Both the position numbers and the translations under genes were made by a program. The notes under the pieces were generated by a model. That model did not search any database, had not been told where the DNA came from, and saw only the letters and a program-made list of their open reading frames with translations. A stretch of 50,155 nt of DNA. It comes from Pseudomonadota bacterium (GTDB lineage Bacteria > Desulfobacterota > Desulfovibrionia > Desulfovibrionales > Desulfovibrionaceae). The DNA lies in NCBI GenBank assembly GCA_023411815.1, contig JAEYOJ010000016.1, positions 1-50,155 of the forward strand, read 5' to 3'. This document shows positions 7,763 to 15,290 of the stretch, one piece after another. Every line of letters begins with the position of its first letter. Within the stretch, counting starts at the first letter, position 1.

Positions 7763-9067
7763 TTAGTCGCCTTGGCGCGGCAGCAACGCGCGCGTCTCGG
7801 GGTCGGTCTCCCGCTCGGCCAGCCGCGTCAAGCCGAAGAGCCGCCGGAGTTGGCTCATGTCCGCCGGAGGGACTTCGGCCGCCAGGAAGATATCTTCCCA
7901 GGATTCCATGAAGCTCGCGACCATCTCGCCCACGACGTCCCTGGCCTGCCTGCGGTGCAGCCCGAAGGCCTCGCATCTGGACAGGGCGTTGGACAGGCTC
8001 ATGAGACCGCCCTGGGTTCCGGCTGACAGGTAGAGGTGCCTGGGACCATGGAAGCCCGGAACAACGTCGTACAGCGGCGACAGACGCCAGCCTGTTCCGT
8101 CGTGTAGGAAGCTGTGGTTGCGCAGGTGGTCGTCCTCGTTGGCCACGAGCATGTTGAAGACCATGCGTCTGAAAAGCTCCTCCCTGTCGGCCTGCAGGTG
8201 GCTTGGCGAGCCGTGCACGTTCAACGCCTGGACGATGTCCTGGTAGCTGTAGGTGCCGAGCTTGACCAGGCCGGTGGAGGCCCGGATGGCCGTGGCCGAG
8301 GAGATGACGTGGACGCGCTCGCCGCCGTGGCGGTCGAAGCGCTCGGCTATGAAGATGTCCCGGCCGCCCAGGCTGACGAGGTGCACCTCGGGCACGCGCA
8401 GGCCCAGAGCCCCGGCCAGGCGCATGGTCGCGTACTCCACCCGGCAGACGTTGAAATCGTCTCCCGCGGCCTTGAACTTAGCCACGGCGTGCCGCCCGCG
8501 ATGCATGCACAGCGACTTGGGCCGCGCGCCGCCCACGGACGAGCCCGTGGCCAGGTATTCCTTGCAGATGCGCGGCAGGTCGTGGAAGCCCTGAGCCTGG
8601 AAGCGTTCGGCGGCATCGAGGAGCGTCTCCAGGTCCAGTTCGGCGATCTCCATGAATCCCGGCTGCAGCGGGTAGTCCCAGCGCGGTCCGTCCGGCTCGT
8701 CGCCGTAGGCCAACGCACCGATGCGGTCTTTCGCCCCGGACACGATGAGGTCGAAATAGGTCAGCGGGATGTTCCGCTCCGCCGCCACGGCCCCGAGGAC
8801 CCGTTGCCCCCAGGCGTCGGGCATCTGGTCCAGGAAGGAGGGGAAGACCCTGAATCCGGCCGGGCTGTCCACTATGGAATCACCCTCGGACAACGGCAGG
8901 CTCACGGGGTCGAGCGGAAGCGCGTCCCCGCGCCGCAGATAGTCCGGCTCGTACTGGAAGCGGCACTGCAGGACCTCTTCGCCCTCCTCGACCATGTAGA
9001 GCACTCCCGCCGGCACGAAGCCGCCGGAGCGCCAGATGAAGACGTATGATCCGTTTTCGGTGCTCAT
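7763..9067 (-). CDS. hipA: HipA-family serine/threonine kinase toxin
   Basis: A 434-residue HipA-like protein. Seen: a ligand-binding/regulatory region with GSSVGGARPKSLC, the lysine-containing strand HAVAKFKAAGDD, IAERFDRHGGERVHVIS, the catalytic ANEDDHLRNHSFLHDG, and the metal-binding LSPLYDVVP. HipA of E. coli phosphorylates glutamyl-tRNA synthetase and causes growth arrest; related HipA kinases hit other tRNA synthetases, so the target here is open. The start overlaps the hipB stop by 4 nt (ATGA), typical of coupled antitoxin-toxin pairs. The long N-terminal region (DUF-like HipA-N fused in the same chain) argues for the classic two-gene HipBA type rather than the split HipBST type. Confidence 0.9.
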   Translation of the reverse strand: MSTENGSYVFIWRSGGFVPAGVLYMVEEGEEVLQCRFQYEPDYLRRGDALPLDPVSLPLSEGDSIVDSPAGFRVFPSFLDQMPDAWGQRVLGAVAAERNIPLTYFDLIVSGAKDRIGALAYGDEPDGPRWDYPLQPGFMEIAELDLETLLDAAERFQAQGFHDLPRICKEYLATGSSVGGARPKSLCMHRGRHAVAKFKAAGDDFNVCRVEYATMRLAGALGLRVPEVHLVSLGGRDIFIAERFDRHGGERVHVISSATAIRASTGLVKLGTYSYQDIVQALNVHGSPSHLQADREELFRRMVFNMLVANEDDHLRNHSFLHDGTGWRLSPLYDVVPGFHGPRHLYLSAGTQGGLMSLSNALSRCEAFGLHRRQARDVVGEMVASFMESWEDIFLAAEVPPADMSQLRRLFGLTRLAERETDPETRALLPRQGD

Positions 9068-9414
9068 TTGCGCGCCTTGCGGAGCATGTCGGCCAGTCGC
9101 TTGGGCTTGCTGGCGCGGCTGGGCAGCTTGCGGGCCTCAAGGGCTTGGCCGACCTTGTCCAACTCCGGCGCGGCGAGGTCCTTGAAACGCTCGTCGATGC
9201 CCAGGACGTTGAGCGTCCTGAGCAGGATGCCCAGGCCCACCTCGGGCGCGCCCTTTTCCAGCTGCATGATGGTCTTGCGGTTGACCATGACCCGCTGGGC
9301 CAGGTCGCCCTGGGTGATGCCGCGCCGTACGCGGGCGCGACGGATATCGGCTCCGACCTTGGCCAACGTCTCTTCCAGGTTCGACGGCAATTGCTGTACG
9401 GCGAGGCTGCGCAT
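9064..9414 (-). CDS. hipB: HipB-family helix-turn-helix antitoxin
   Basis: A 116-residue protein with a Cro/CI-type HTH (GADIRRARVRRGITQGDLAQRVMVNRKTIMQLEKG, about residues 21-57) and a basic C-terminal tail (RKLPSRASKPKRLADMLRKARK). It should neutralise HipA and repress the operon. The promoter region just upstream contains four TTA(T/C)CCC-like half-sites, supporting autorepression. The ATG at 9414 gives a normal HTH N-terminus. GC content and strand match the neighbours, but the pair interrupts the usual jag-mnmE order. Confidence 0.9.
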   Translation of the reverse strand: MRSLAVQQLPSNLEETLAKVGADIRRARVRRGITQGDLAQRVMVNRKTIMQLEKGAPEVGLGILLRTLNVLGIDERFKDLAAPELDKVGQALEARKLPSRASKPKRLADMLRKARK

Positions 9415-9420
9415 GTCCGC

Positions 9421-9477
9421 TATATTACCCTTTGGTTATCCCTAGGTGTAATATACGGGATAACAGATCCATGTCAA
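9421..9477 (-). promoter_or_regulatory. hipBA promoter with a four-half-site operator
   Basis: On the minus strand TTGACA (9472-9477) and TATATT (9450-9455) are 16 bp apart, a strong sigma70 promoter. On the plus strand TTACCC (9425-9430) and TTATCCC (9436-9442) point one way, and GGTGTAA (9445-9451) and GGGATAA (9457-9463) point the other way. They form perfect inverted repeats GTTATCCC/GGGATAAC and TATATTAC/GTAATATA. The half-sites are about 11-12 bp apart, one helical turn. E. coli HipB sites contain TATCC and GGATA, so HipB is the likely binder. Confidence 0.75.
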
Positions 9478-9567
9478 GTCCGCATGTCCGCCAGAAGGGA
9501 CTTATCCAAGCTTAAAGTCCATTATAGCAACCTAAGACTCTCACGGTTTCGTGTCAATAAAGCAAGC

Positions 9568-9594
9568 CGGGCCGCTCCCCTTGGAGACGGCCCG
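9568..9594 (-). terminator. probable terminator of the rpmH-jag operon
   Basis: CGGGCCG-CTCC pairs with GGAG-CGGCCCG (one bulged base) with a CCTT loop. Read on the minus strand it is followed by a T-rich GCTTGCTTTATTG. It lies downstream of jag and upstream of the hipBA promoter, so it would insulate hipBA from the ribosomal-protein operon. Confidence 0.6.
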
Positions 9595-9624
9595 ACCTTA
9601 TTCAAGACTGAAACATGTGACTGC

Positions 9625-9690
9625 GCGGGTCCAGGGGGCCGTCGCCCCCTGGCGGGAAGAGGTTCGGAGAGGAGCGAGCCGCCCCTCTCC
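9625..9690 (+). repeat. dispersed two-hairpin repeat, copy C (between hipB and jag)
   Basis: GCGGGTCCAGGGGGC with its complement GCCCCCTGG, then GGAGAGG...CCTCTCC. It has the same orientation as copy B; the two copies bracket hipBA. Confidence 0.85.
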
Positions 9691-9707
9691 GTTCAGCTCA
9701 TAAGAGT

Positions 9708-9834
9708 TAGAGCATTATGCTTTTGAAAATGCTCTGCAAGCCATGCGTCGGCAGGGCTTGCCGCCGTGTAGGCGAGGCGCAATTCACTTGCGCCGCCAAC
9801 GCCGGAGCGGGCGTCTTAAAAGCAATCTGCTCTA
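9708..9834. mobile_element. MITE-like element 1 (127 bp, TA-ended terminal inverted repeats)
   Basis: The left end TAGAGCATTATGCTTTT (9708-9724) and the right end AAAAGCAATCTGCTCTA (9818-9834) are 17-bp inverted repeats with 3 mismatches. The interior contains further palindromic GC-rich sequence and no coding frame. The TA at each outer edge fits the TA target duplication of Tc1/mariner-IS630-type MITEs. The right end supplies the TAG stop codon of jag (9832-9834). Confidence 0.6.
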
Positions 9835-11019
9835 GGACTGTGCCGAGTTGCCGGACTCGCCGTTTCCGTTCCCGCCGCCGTTCCCGTGCCCATTTCCGCC
9901 CCGGCCGCGACCGTTGCCGTTGCCCGGCTTGCCGCCGCGCCTGGTGGGCAGGATGAGCACGCGCTTGAGCGGGCCTTCACCCTTGCTGCGCGTCTGCACG
10001 GACGGATCGGACTGCAGGGCCAGGTGGATGACCCGGCGGTGATAGGAAGTCAGCGGCTTGGTGGACTGGGCGCGGCCCGAGGACTTGGCCTTGCCGGCCA
10101 GGAAGTAGGCCATCTTGCGCAGCTTGTCGTCCTGGCGCTCGCGGTAGTTGCCGGTGTCGATCTGCACGCGCACGGGTTCGGGCCACTGCTTGCTCACCAC
10201 GCGGTTGACGAGGTACTGCACCGCGTTGATGGTCTGGCCGTCACGGCCGATGAGCAGGCCGGAATCCTCCTCGCTCGTATCGGTTATGCGCACGCGCACG
10301 CGGTCCGGGGTCTGCGTCAGGGTGATCCGGGCCTGGCCGACGATGGGTTCGATGAGCAGAGCCACGGCCTTGTGCAGCAGGGCCTCCAGCTCGGGCTTCT
10401 CCAGGGGCTTTTCCTCGACCTCCTGCAGTTCGTCGCCGAAATCCTCGTCCAGGTCGTCGATAAGCTCGGATTCCATTTCATGGGCTGGGGCAGGCGCTGC
10501 CTGGACGGCAGGCGCGGCACGCATGGGCTTGGGAGCCTGGCGCTCGGGAGCGGGCGCGGCCTGGGCTTCGCTCTCCGCCTCTTCCGACTCCTCGCCCGGC
10601 CCGTAATCCTCGGGCTTGAACTCGGGCCTGGGTGCCTTCTTGTGCCTCGGACGGCGGCCCCTGCCCTGGCGGGATTCGGAACGACCCTCTTGCCTGGGTT
10701 CGGGCTGCTGCGCGGGCCTGGACTCGGCGCGGACTTCGGCCCTTGGCTCGGCCTGGGGTTCGGTCGGCTGCTCGGGCCTGGGCTCCTCGGCCCTGTCGGC
10801 CTTGCGGCCGCCGGCCATGGGCTTTCCGGTCAGGGACTGCGCGACGCGCGGCCGGGCCTTCACCACGGCCTTTTTCTTGCCCACCAGGCCGAAGATGCCC
10901 GACGAGCCTCCGCTTATGATCTCGATCTCAAGCTTGCCGCGTTCAAGCGCATAGAAGTCGCAGGCCTCCTTGATGGCGTCATCCAGGCTTTTGCCCGTGA
11001 ATTCCTTGTATTCGCTCAT
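9832..11019 (-). CDS. jag: Jag/KhpB RNA-binding protein (Jag-N, KH, R3H)
   Basis: A 395-residue protein. Residues 1-55 form the Jag-N domain (YKEFTGKSLDDAIKEACDFYAL). Residues 60-215 are a long Glu/Pro/Arg/Gln-rich low-complexity linker. A KH domain follows (about 227-290, GRDG loop at 258-261), then R3H (about 300-357, LTSYHRRVIHLAL), and a Gly/Asn/Arg tail of RGG type. Jag binds RNA and is linked to cell division and envelope control in other bacteria; it is commonly encoded next to yidC, as here. The TAG stop codon coincides with the end of MITE-like element 1, so the tail may have been trimmed or re-ended by the insertion. The linker is long compared with Firmicute Jag. Confidence 0.93.
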   Translation of the reverse strand: MSEYKEFTGKSLDDAIKEACDFYALERGKLEIEIISGGSSGIFGLVGKKKAVVKARPRVAQSLTGKPMAGGRKADRAEEPRPEQPTEPQAEPRAEVRAESRPAQQPEPRQEGRSESRQGRGRRPRHKKAPRPEFKPEDYGPGEESEEAESEAQAAPAPERQAPKPMRAAPAVQAAPAPAHEMESELIDDLDEDFGDELQEVEEKPLEKPELEALLHKAVALLIEPIVGQARITLTQTPDRVRVRITDTSEEDSGLLIGRDGQTINAVQYLVNRVVSKQWPEPVRVQIDTGNYRERQDDKLRKMAYFLAGKAKSSGRAQSTKPLTSYHRRVIHLALQSDPSVQTRSKGEGPLKRVLILPTRRGGKPGNGNGRGRGGNGHGNGGGNGNGESGNSAQS

Positions 11020-11091
11020 GATGTTTTTCTCCTATGCCGGTGCGAGCCTGGCTTCGGCTTGCAGAATGATCCGCTCCTCGCGCGTCACGGC

Positions 11092-12678
11092 CTAGGCCTT
11101 GCGCATGAGCCACCACTGCTGGGCGATGGACAGCACGTTGTTGACGAGCCAGTACAGCACCAAGCCAGCCGGGAAGTTGAGGAACATAAAGGTGAAGATG
11201 AGGGGCATGAACATCATGATCTTCTGCTGCGTCGGATCACCGGCGGCCGGGGTGAGCTTCTGCTGCAGGAACATGGTCGCGCCCATGACCAGCGGCGTGA
11301 TGTAGTAGGGATCCTTCGCCGAAAGGTCAGCCAGCCAGATGTAGTTCGTGAAAGGCAGATACTCGATGAAGGAGGCGTGCCGCAGCTCGATGGCGCCCAT
11401 GAGGGCGTTGTACAGGCCCAGGAACACGGGAATCTGCAGCAGCATGGGCAGGCAGCCGCCCATGGGGTTGACCTTGTAGGTACGGTAGAGCTGCATCATT
11501 TCCTGGTTCATCTGGACCCGGTCGTCCGCGTGCTTCTCCCGGATCTTGGCCATCATGGGCTGCAGCTTCTTCATCTGGTTCATGGACTTGTAGCTCTTCT
11601 GCGAGAGCGGCCAGAACACGATCTTGATGAGCACCGTCAGCAGGATGATGGCCACGCCCCAGTTGTGCGTGAAGGAATACAGCCAGTCGAGGACCAGCAT
11701 GAGGGGCTTGGCGATAAAGTCGAACCAGCCGTAGTCGATGGACCGGATCAGCTCGGCGGGGGCCGCCGCCAGAAGGTCGCGGTCCTTGGGGCCGAGGAAG
11801 TAGTCGGCGGCGGCGCTGGCTTCGCTGCCAGGATCAAGCAGGATGTCGCCCTTTTCCACGGCGATTCGGTAGAGGCCGTCGGAATGCAGGGCCTTGAAGG
11901 TCGTCGGCTCGGCCTGGGGAGCGATGGCCAGCAGGAAGTAGTTGTTCAACAGGCCGCCCCAGCGCACTTGGCCGGTGTAGGTCAGGCCCTTGGCCAGGTC
12001 GTCGGTGTCATCCTCCGATTCCAGCCCCGTGTCCGCGAGGTATTCGACGCGGGTGGGGTTGTAGCTGTCGCCCTCGGCGGACAGGGAGACGCTGGCCAGG
12101 GTGAAGGCCAGCCGGCCCGACATCTGGGCCTGGGTCTGGTTGATGACGCGCACCGAGTCCTGCACGGTGTAGTTGTCCGCGCGGAAGGTCAGCGTGCGCA
12201 CGAGGCGCGCGCCGGCCAGTTCGCAGACGAAGGTGAGCTGCCCGCTCTGCTCGTCGGTGAGAGCGAGATCGGAACCTTCGAAGCTCCATGTGCCCCGGCT
12301 CCAGGTCGGCGCGCCGTTCCAGATGAGCCCCAGGGGCGCCTTATCCAGGGCCTGCGGAGACACGAGGTCGATGGAGGCCGCGCCGGGCTTGATGCTCGTC
12401 TTGTAGTGCTTGAGGACGAAATGCTGAAGCACGCCGCCGTCGGCATACAGGCGGGCCGTGTACAGGGGCGTGTCGATGGTGACGATCCTGCCGGAAGCAG
12501 GCTTGAAGGCCGCGCCGGGAGTCGCCTCCAGGGGCTGGGCCGACTGGGGCGCAGGCTGGGTTTGCGGGGCGGGAGATTGGGCCTGCTCGACCTGCCGCTC
12601 GGGTGCGAAAAAGTAGCTCCAGCCTACGAGTATGGCCAAGGACAGCACCGTGGCCAGAAGAAGTCTTTTATTTTCCAT
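11092..12678 (-). CDS. yidC: membrane protein insertase YidC
   Basis: A 528-residue YidC of the Gram-negative type. An N-terminal signal-anchor helix (residues 4-20) is followed by a Pro/Gln-rich linker, a large periplasmic domain (to about residue 315), then five conserved transmembrane helices including HNWGVAIILLTVLIKIVFWPLS with the hydrophilic-groove Arg/Lys region and NPMGGCLPMLLQIPVFLGLYNAL. It inserts and folds inner-membrane proteins with or without SecYEG. It sits 21 bp after yidD in the conserved rpmH-rnpA-yidD-yidC-jag order. Confidence 0.97.
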   Translation of the reverse strand: MENKRLLLATVLSLAILVGWSYFFAPERQVEQAQSPAPQTQPAPQSAQPLEATPGAAFKPASGRIVTIDTPLYTARLYADGGVLQHFVLKHYKTSIKPGAASIDLVSPQALDKAPLGLIWNGAPTWSRGTWSFEGSDLALTDEQSGQLTFVCELAGARLVRTLTFRADNYTVQDSVRVINQTQAQMSGRLAFTLASVSLSAEGDSYNPTRVEYLADTGLESEDDTDDLAKGLTYTGQVRWGGLLNNYFLLAIAPQAEPTTFKALHSDGLYRIAVEKGDILLDPGSEASAAADYFLGPKDRDLLAAAPAELIRSIDYGWFDFIAKPLMLVLDWLYSFTHNWGVAIILLTVLIKIVFWPLSQKSYKSMNQMKKLQPMMAKIREKHADDRVQMNQEMMQLYRTYKVNPMGGCLPMLLQIPVFLGLYNALMGAIELRHASFIEYLPFTNYIWLADLSAKDPYYITPLVMGATMFLQQKLTPAAGDPTQQKIMMFMPLIFTFMFLNFPAGLVLYWLVNNVLSIAQQWWLMRKA

Positions 12679-12699
12679 GGCTCGCGTCGTTTTTACGGG

Positions 12700-12960
12700 T
12701 CAGTAGGTATGTTCGCGAGGCCCGCGACAGGACCTGCATCCCGCGAACGTTTCTGGAACAGGGTCGAAGCCGCCGGCGGCAAAAGGATGGCAACGCAGAA
12801 TGCGCCACAGGGTCAGCAGACCGCCCCTGAGCGCGCCGAATCGGCTGATGGCTTCCGCGGCGTACGCGGAACAGGTGGGAGTGAACCGGCAGCAAGCCGG
12901 GAGCAGTGGCGAGACTGCCAGTTGATACAGGCGGATGAGGAGCAGAAACAACGTGCGCAC
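12700..12960 (-). CDS. yidD: membrane protein insertion efficiency factor YidD
   Basis: An 86-residue protein with the family signature LIRLYQLAVSPLL, CRFTPTCSAYAAEAI and RCHPFAAGGFDPVP. YidD is a small peripheral inner-membrane protein that assists YidC. The start codon is GTG and directly abuts the rnpA stop (TGAGTG), pointing to translational coupling. Confidence 0.93.
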   Translation of the reverse strand: MRTLFLLLIRLYQLAVSPLLPACCRFTPTCSAYAAEAISRFGALRGGLLTLWRILRCHPFAAGGFDPVPETFAGCRSCRGPREHTY

Positions 12961-13515
12961 TCACCCGCCTCCTTGCGCTGCCCCGCGACGGCAGCCTTCG
13001 CGGACCGCACGGGCTTCGGCATCCAGGAGTCCAGCGCGGACAAGCATGGGCGTGAGTTCAGCCTCGACCTGACGCAAGTCGAGGCTGTCGGCATCCAGGT
13101 GACGCTTGGGAACGACGACAATGTCCATGAATTCGGACAACTCGTGCTGATGCAGCCTGAAGTATTCCCGCAGGACGCGCTTGATGCGGTTGCGGCGAAC
13201 CGCGGTTCCGACCTTGCGGGTCACGGCCAGGCCCAGTCGCCACGCCTCACGCCCATGCGGAAGGACGTAGGCAATGAAATGCCTGGAGTTCAAGCGCCTG
13301 CCATCATCGTAGCAGGTCAGAAACTCCGGTCGCGACAGGAGCCGGTTGCGTTTGGGGAAACCTAGGCCGACAATCTTTGACGACCCTTGGCCCGGCGCCG
13401 GCTCAGCACGTTGCGGCCGTTCTTGGTGCTCATGCGGGCACGGAAGCCGCACGTCCTTTTGCGCTTGATCTTGCTCGGCTGATAGGTTCTCTTGCTCATA
13501 ATGGCTTCTCCTCAT
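12961..13515 (-). CDS. rnpA: ribonuclease P protein component, start unresolved; frame overlaps all of rpmH
   Basis: The conserved RnpA part is clear: GFPKRNRLLSRPEF, then the RNR motif in LGLAVTRKVGTAVRRNRIKRVLREYFR, and DIVVVPKRHL. RnpA binds the RNase P RNA and supports 5' processing of tRNA. The frame has no ATG, GTG or TTG between the rpmH stop (13364) and the first conserved residues. The only ordinary starts are an ATG at 13515 (16 nt upstream of rpmH, giving 184 residues) and a GTG at 13452, inside rpmH. The coordinates given use the longest frame. A rare ATT start near 13376 giving a normal-size protein of about 137 residues is also possible. The tail (EGCRRGAAQGGG) is not conserved. 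Confidence 0.85.
   Translation of the reverse strand: MRRSHYEQENLSAEQDQAQKDVRLPCPHEHQERPQRAEPAPGQGSSKIVGLGFPKRNRLLSRPEFLTCYDDGRRLNSRHFIAYVLPHGREAWRLGLAVTRKVGTAVRRNRIKRVLREYFRLHQHELSEFMDIVVVPKRHLDADSLDLRQVEAELTPMLVRAGLLDAEARAVREGCRRGAAQGGG
13362..13499 (-). CDS. rpmH: 50S ribosomal protein L34
   Basis: A 45-residue, very basic protein: MSKRTYQPSKIKRKRTCGFR, then ARMSTKNGRNVLSRRRAKGRQRLSA. The length and the sequence are canonical for L34. AGGAGA sits 8 nt before the ATG. It is the first gene of the rpmH-rnpA-yidD-yidC-jag operon. The rnpA frame runs through it, offset by one base. Confidence 0.97.
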   Translation of the reverse strand: MSKRTYQPSKIKRKRTCGFRARMSTKNGRNVLSRRRAKGRQRLSA

Positions 13516-13854
13516 GAAAGTGGAACGCAGTTAGATACGTCCGAAAAACCGCTCCGTCAACACCGAATCGCGCTTGCCCCGGCCCGGCGCGACTCCAGGC
13601 GGACGGGCGGCGCTCCCGCCGTTCCGGTTTCATCATCAATCCGGCCCGCTAGCCGCCATGCCGGCGATCGGCCTGTCGGCGGACCAGCTAACCGGGCCGG
13701 GACGCCGCGCAAACGCCCGTGGTCATACCGCAGGATGCGCGGCATCCTTGAAGAATATCCGGGCCTTGCCTAATCCTGGACGAGTTGAGAATAGCCAAGG
13801 CGCAACATTCGTTCAACCATCAACAAGCGCCGACAAAAAGCAATGGGAGATAGC
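13500..13854. other. intergenic region between rpmH and the LUD gene
   Basis: This stretch holds the minus-strand rpmH promoter and the divergent upstream region of the LUD gene. No DnaA box cluster resembling oriC was seen, although rpmH is often near the origin. There is no further gene or RNA that I can recognise. Confidence 0.5.
13532..13560 (-). promoter_or_regulatory. rpmH operon promoter
   Basis: On the minus strand TTGACG (13555-13560) and TATCTA (13532-13537) are separated by 17 bp. Transcription would start near 13525, about 25 nt before the rpmH ATG and only about 10 nt before the ATG at 13515 of the long rnpA frame. Confidence 0.65.
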
Positions 13855-14493
13855 ATGGATCGATTCTGGCTCACGCGCCTTGCCCGGGTGAAGGCTGCCC
13901 TGGAAGACAACGGCTTCAGCGCACATGTCGCCGAGGACGGCGACGCCGCCCGTCGGCTGGTGGAGAAGCTCATCGAGGAGACCAGGCCAGCGTCCATTTC
14001 CTGGGGCGGCTCGGAGACGGTCGTTTCCCTCGGCCTCTATGATCCGCTGAAGGCCCGCCGGGACGTGCGCATCATCGACACCTTCGACAAGACCGCCCCC
14101 CGCGAGGAGATCCTGGAGCGTAGGCGCCAAGCCCTGCTGGCCGATCTGTTCATCACCGGCAGCAACGCAGTGACCGAGGATGGCTGGCTTGTCAATCTGG
14201 ACATGATAGGCAACCGGGTGGCCGCCCTGGTTTACGGACCGAGGAGCGTGGTCGTGCTCGCGGGGCGTAACAAGATCGTGTCCGGCCTTGAGCAGGCCAG
14301 GGACCGGATCAAGACCGTGGCCGCGCCGGCCAACGCCATGCGCCTGGACAAGAAGACGCCTTGCGCCGCCACCGGCCGCTGCCAGGCTTGCAAGAGCCAG
14401 GACCGGATCTGCAACGTATGGACGATCACCGAAAAATCATACCCCAAGGGCCGCATAACCGTGGTAATGATAAATAGGGATATGGGCCTGTAA
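13855..14493 (+). CDS. LUD-domain (LutC/YkgG-like) protein
   Basis: A 212-residue protein starting MDRFWLTRLARVKAALEDNG. The LUD domain is recognised by SWGGSETVVSLGLYD, ADLFITGSNAVTEDGWLVNLDMIGNRVAALVYGPRSVVVLAGRNKIV and a C-terminal Cys cluster (CAATGRCQACKSQDRIC). LUD proteins take part in lactate oxidation complexes (LutABC/LldEFG), but this single-domain, Cys-bearing group is often encoded alone and its function is not established. GGGAG is well spaced before 13855; an alternative in-frame ATG lies at 13843. PAP2 follows 11 bp downstream. Confidence 0.85.
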   Translation: MDRFWLTRLARVKAALEDNGFSAHVAEDGDAARRLVEKLIEETRPASISWGGSETVVSLGLYDPLKARRDVRIIDTFDKTAPREEILERRRQALLADLFITGSNAVTEDGWLVNLDMIGNRVAALVYGPRSVVVLAGRNKIVSGLEQARDRIKTVAAPANAMRLDKKTPCAATGRCQACKSQDRICNVWTITEKSYPKGRITVVMINRDMGL

Positions 14494-14504
14494 CCGGGGA
14501 CGCC

Positions 14505-15152
14505 ATGAACTTCGCCACGCCTGTCTGGGACATGGGCGCGTTCGTCTGGATCAACCAGACCGCCAGGCACGGGCTGCTCGACGCCGTCATGCCCGTGCTG
14601 TCCCAGCAGGTCTGGCTGTGGCTTCTCCTGGGTGCGACAGTCACGGCGATGCTCGTGCGCGCCGGCGCGCGCGGGCTGCTGCCGCTGCTCTGCATCCTGC
14701 TGGCCGTGGGAGTCGCCGACCTGAGCACGTCCATGCTCAAGGACATCTTCGGCCGCGTGCGCCCGCTGAACGCCCTGGCGGAAACCTATCACCTCGAGGA
14801 CCACGGCTGGGACCGGCGGTCGGCGGCCTTCCGGCAGACCGAGGACCGGGGCAGCTCCTTCCCTTCGGCCCACGCCGCCAACTCCATGGTTGTGGCCGTG
14901 CTGCTCATGGCCTGCAGACGGGAGCTGCGCCCCTGGATGCTGTTCCTGCCCCTGCTCGTGGGCTATTCCCGCGTCTATCTCGGCAAGCACTACCCGAGCG
15001 ATATCCTGGCCGGATGGCTCTTCGGCCTGGTTCTGGCCATGGCCTTCACTCCTCTTCTCATGAGGGTAAGAGACTGGGCCCGGCGCGGCCCGGAACGCAC
15101 CCTGCGCCTTTCCGTCCTTCGCGAGGCGCTGCTGCCCGAGATGCGGCACTGA
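14505..15152 (+). CDS. PAP2-family membrane phosphatase
   Basis: A 215-residue integral membrane protein with about six hydrophobic helices and the three acid-phosphatase motifs: KDIFGRVRP (C1), SFPSAHAANS (C2) and YSRVYLGKHYPSDILAG (C3), with the catalytic His pair. It should dephosphorylate a lipid phosphate at the membrane, for example undecaprenyl-diphosphate or lipid A; the substrate is not deducible. It follows the LUD gene by 11 bp and may be co-transcribed with it. Confidence 0.9.
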   Translation: MNFATPVWDMGAFVWINQTARHGLLDAVMPVLSQQVWLWLLLGATVTAMLVRAGARGLLPLLCILLAVGVADLSTSMLKDIFGRVRPLNALAETYHLEDHGWDRRSAAFRQTEDRGSSFPSAHAANSMVVAVLLMACRRELRPWMLFLPLLVGYSRVYLGKHYPSDILAGWLFGLVLAMAFTPLLMRVRDWARRGPERTLRLSVLREALLPEMRH

Positions 15153-15290
15153 CCCTCGACCGCCGCAATTAATAATGGGGCCCAACTGCCTGCCGGGCTA
15201 GGCATGCAGTAGGTCAGCCAGCTCCCGCAGCACCCTGCCGCGCAAGGGCGGCTTGGCGGCTGCTCCAGGAAGCGGCGGCCGGGGAGCGCC

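Noticed and set aside
9886..13365. A very long plus-strand open frame across jag and yidC
   Set aside because: It is antisense to well-conserved genes and low in complexity. It results from high GC in the third codon position.
13500..13854. oriC next to rpmH
   Set aside because: No DnaA-box cluster or AT-rich unwinding region is seen, and no dnaA gene is adjacent.
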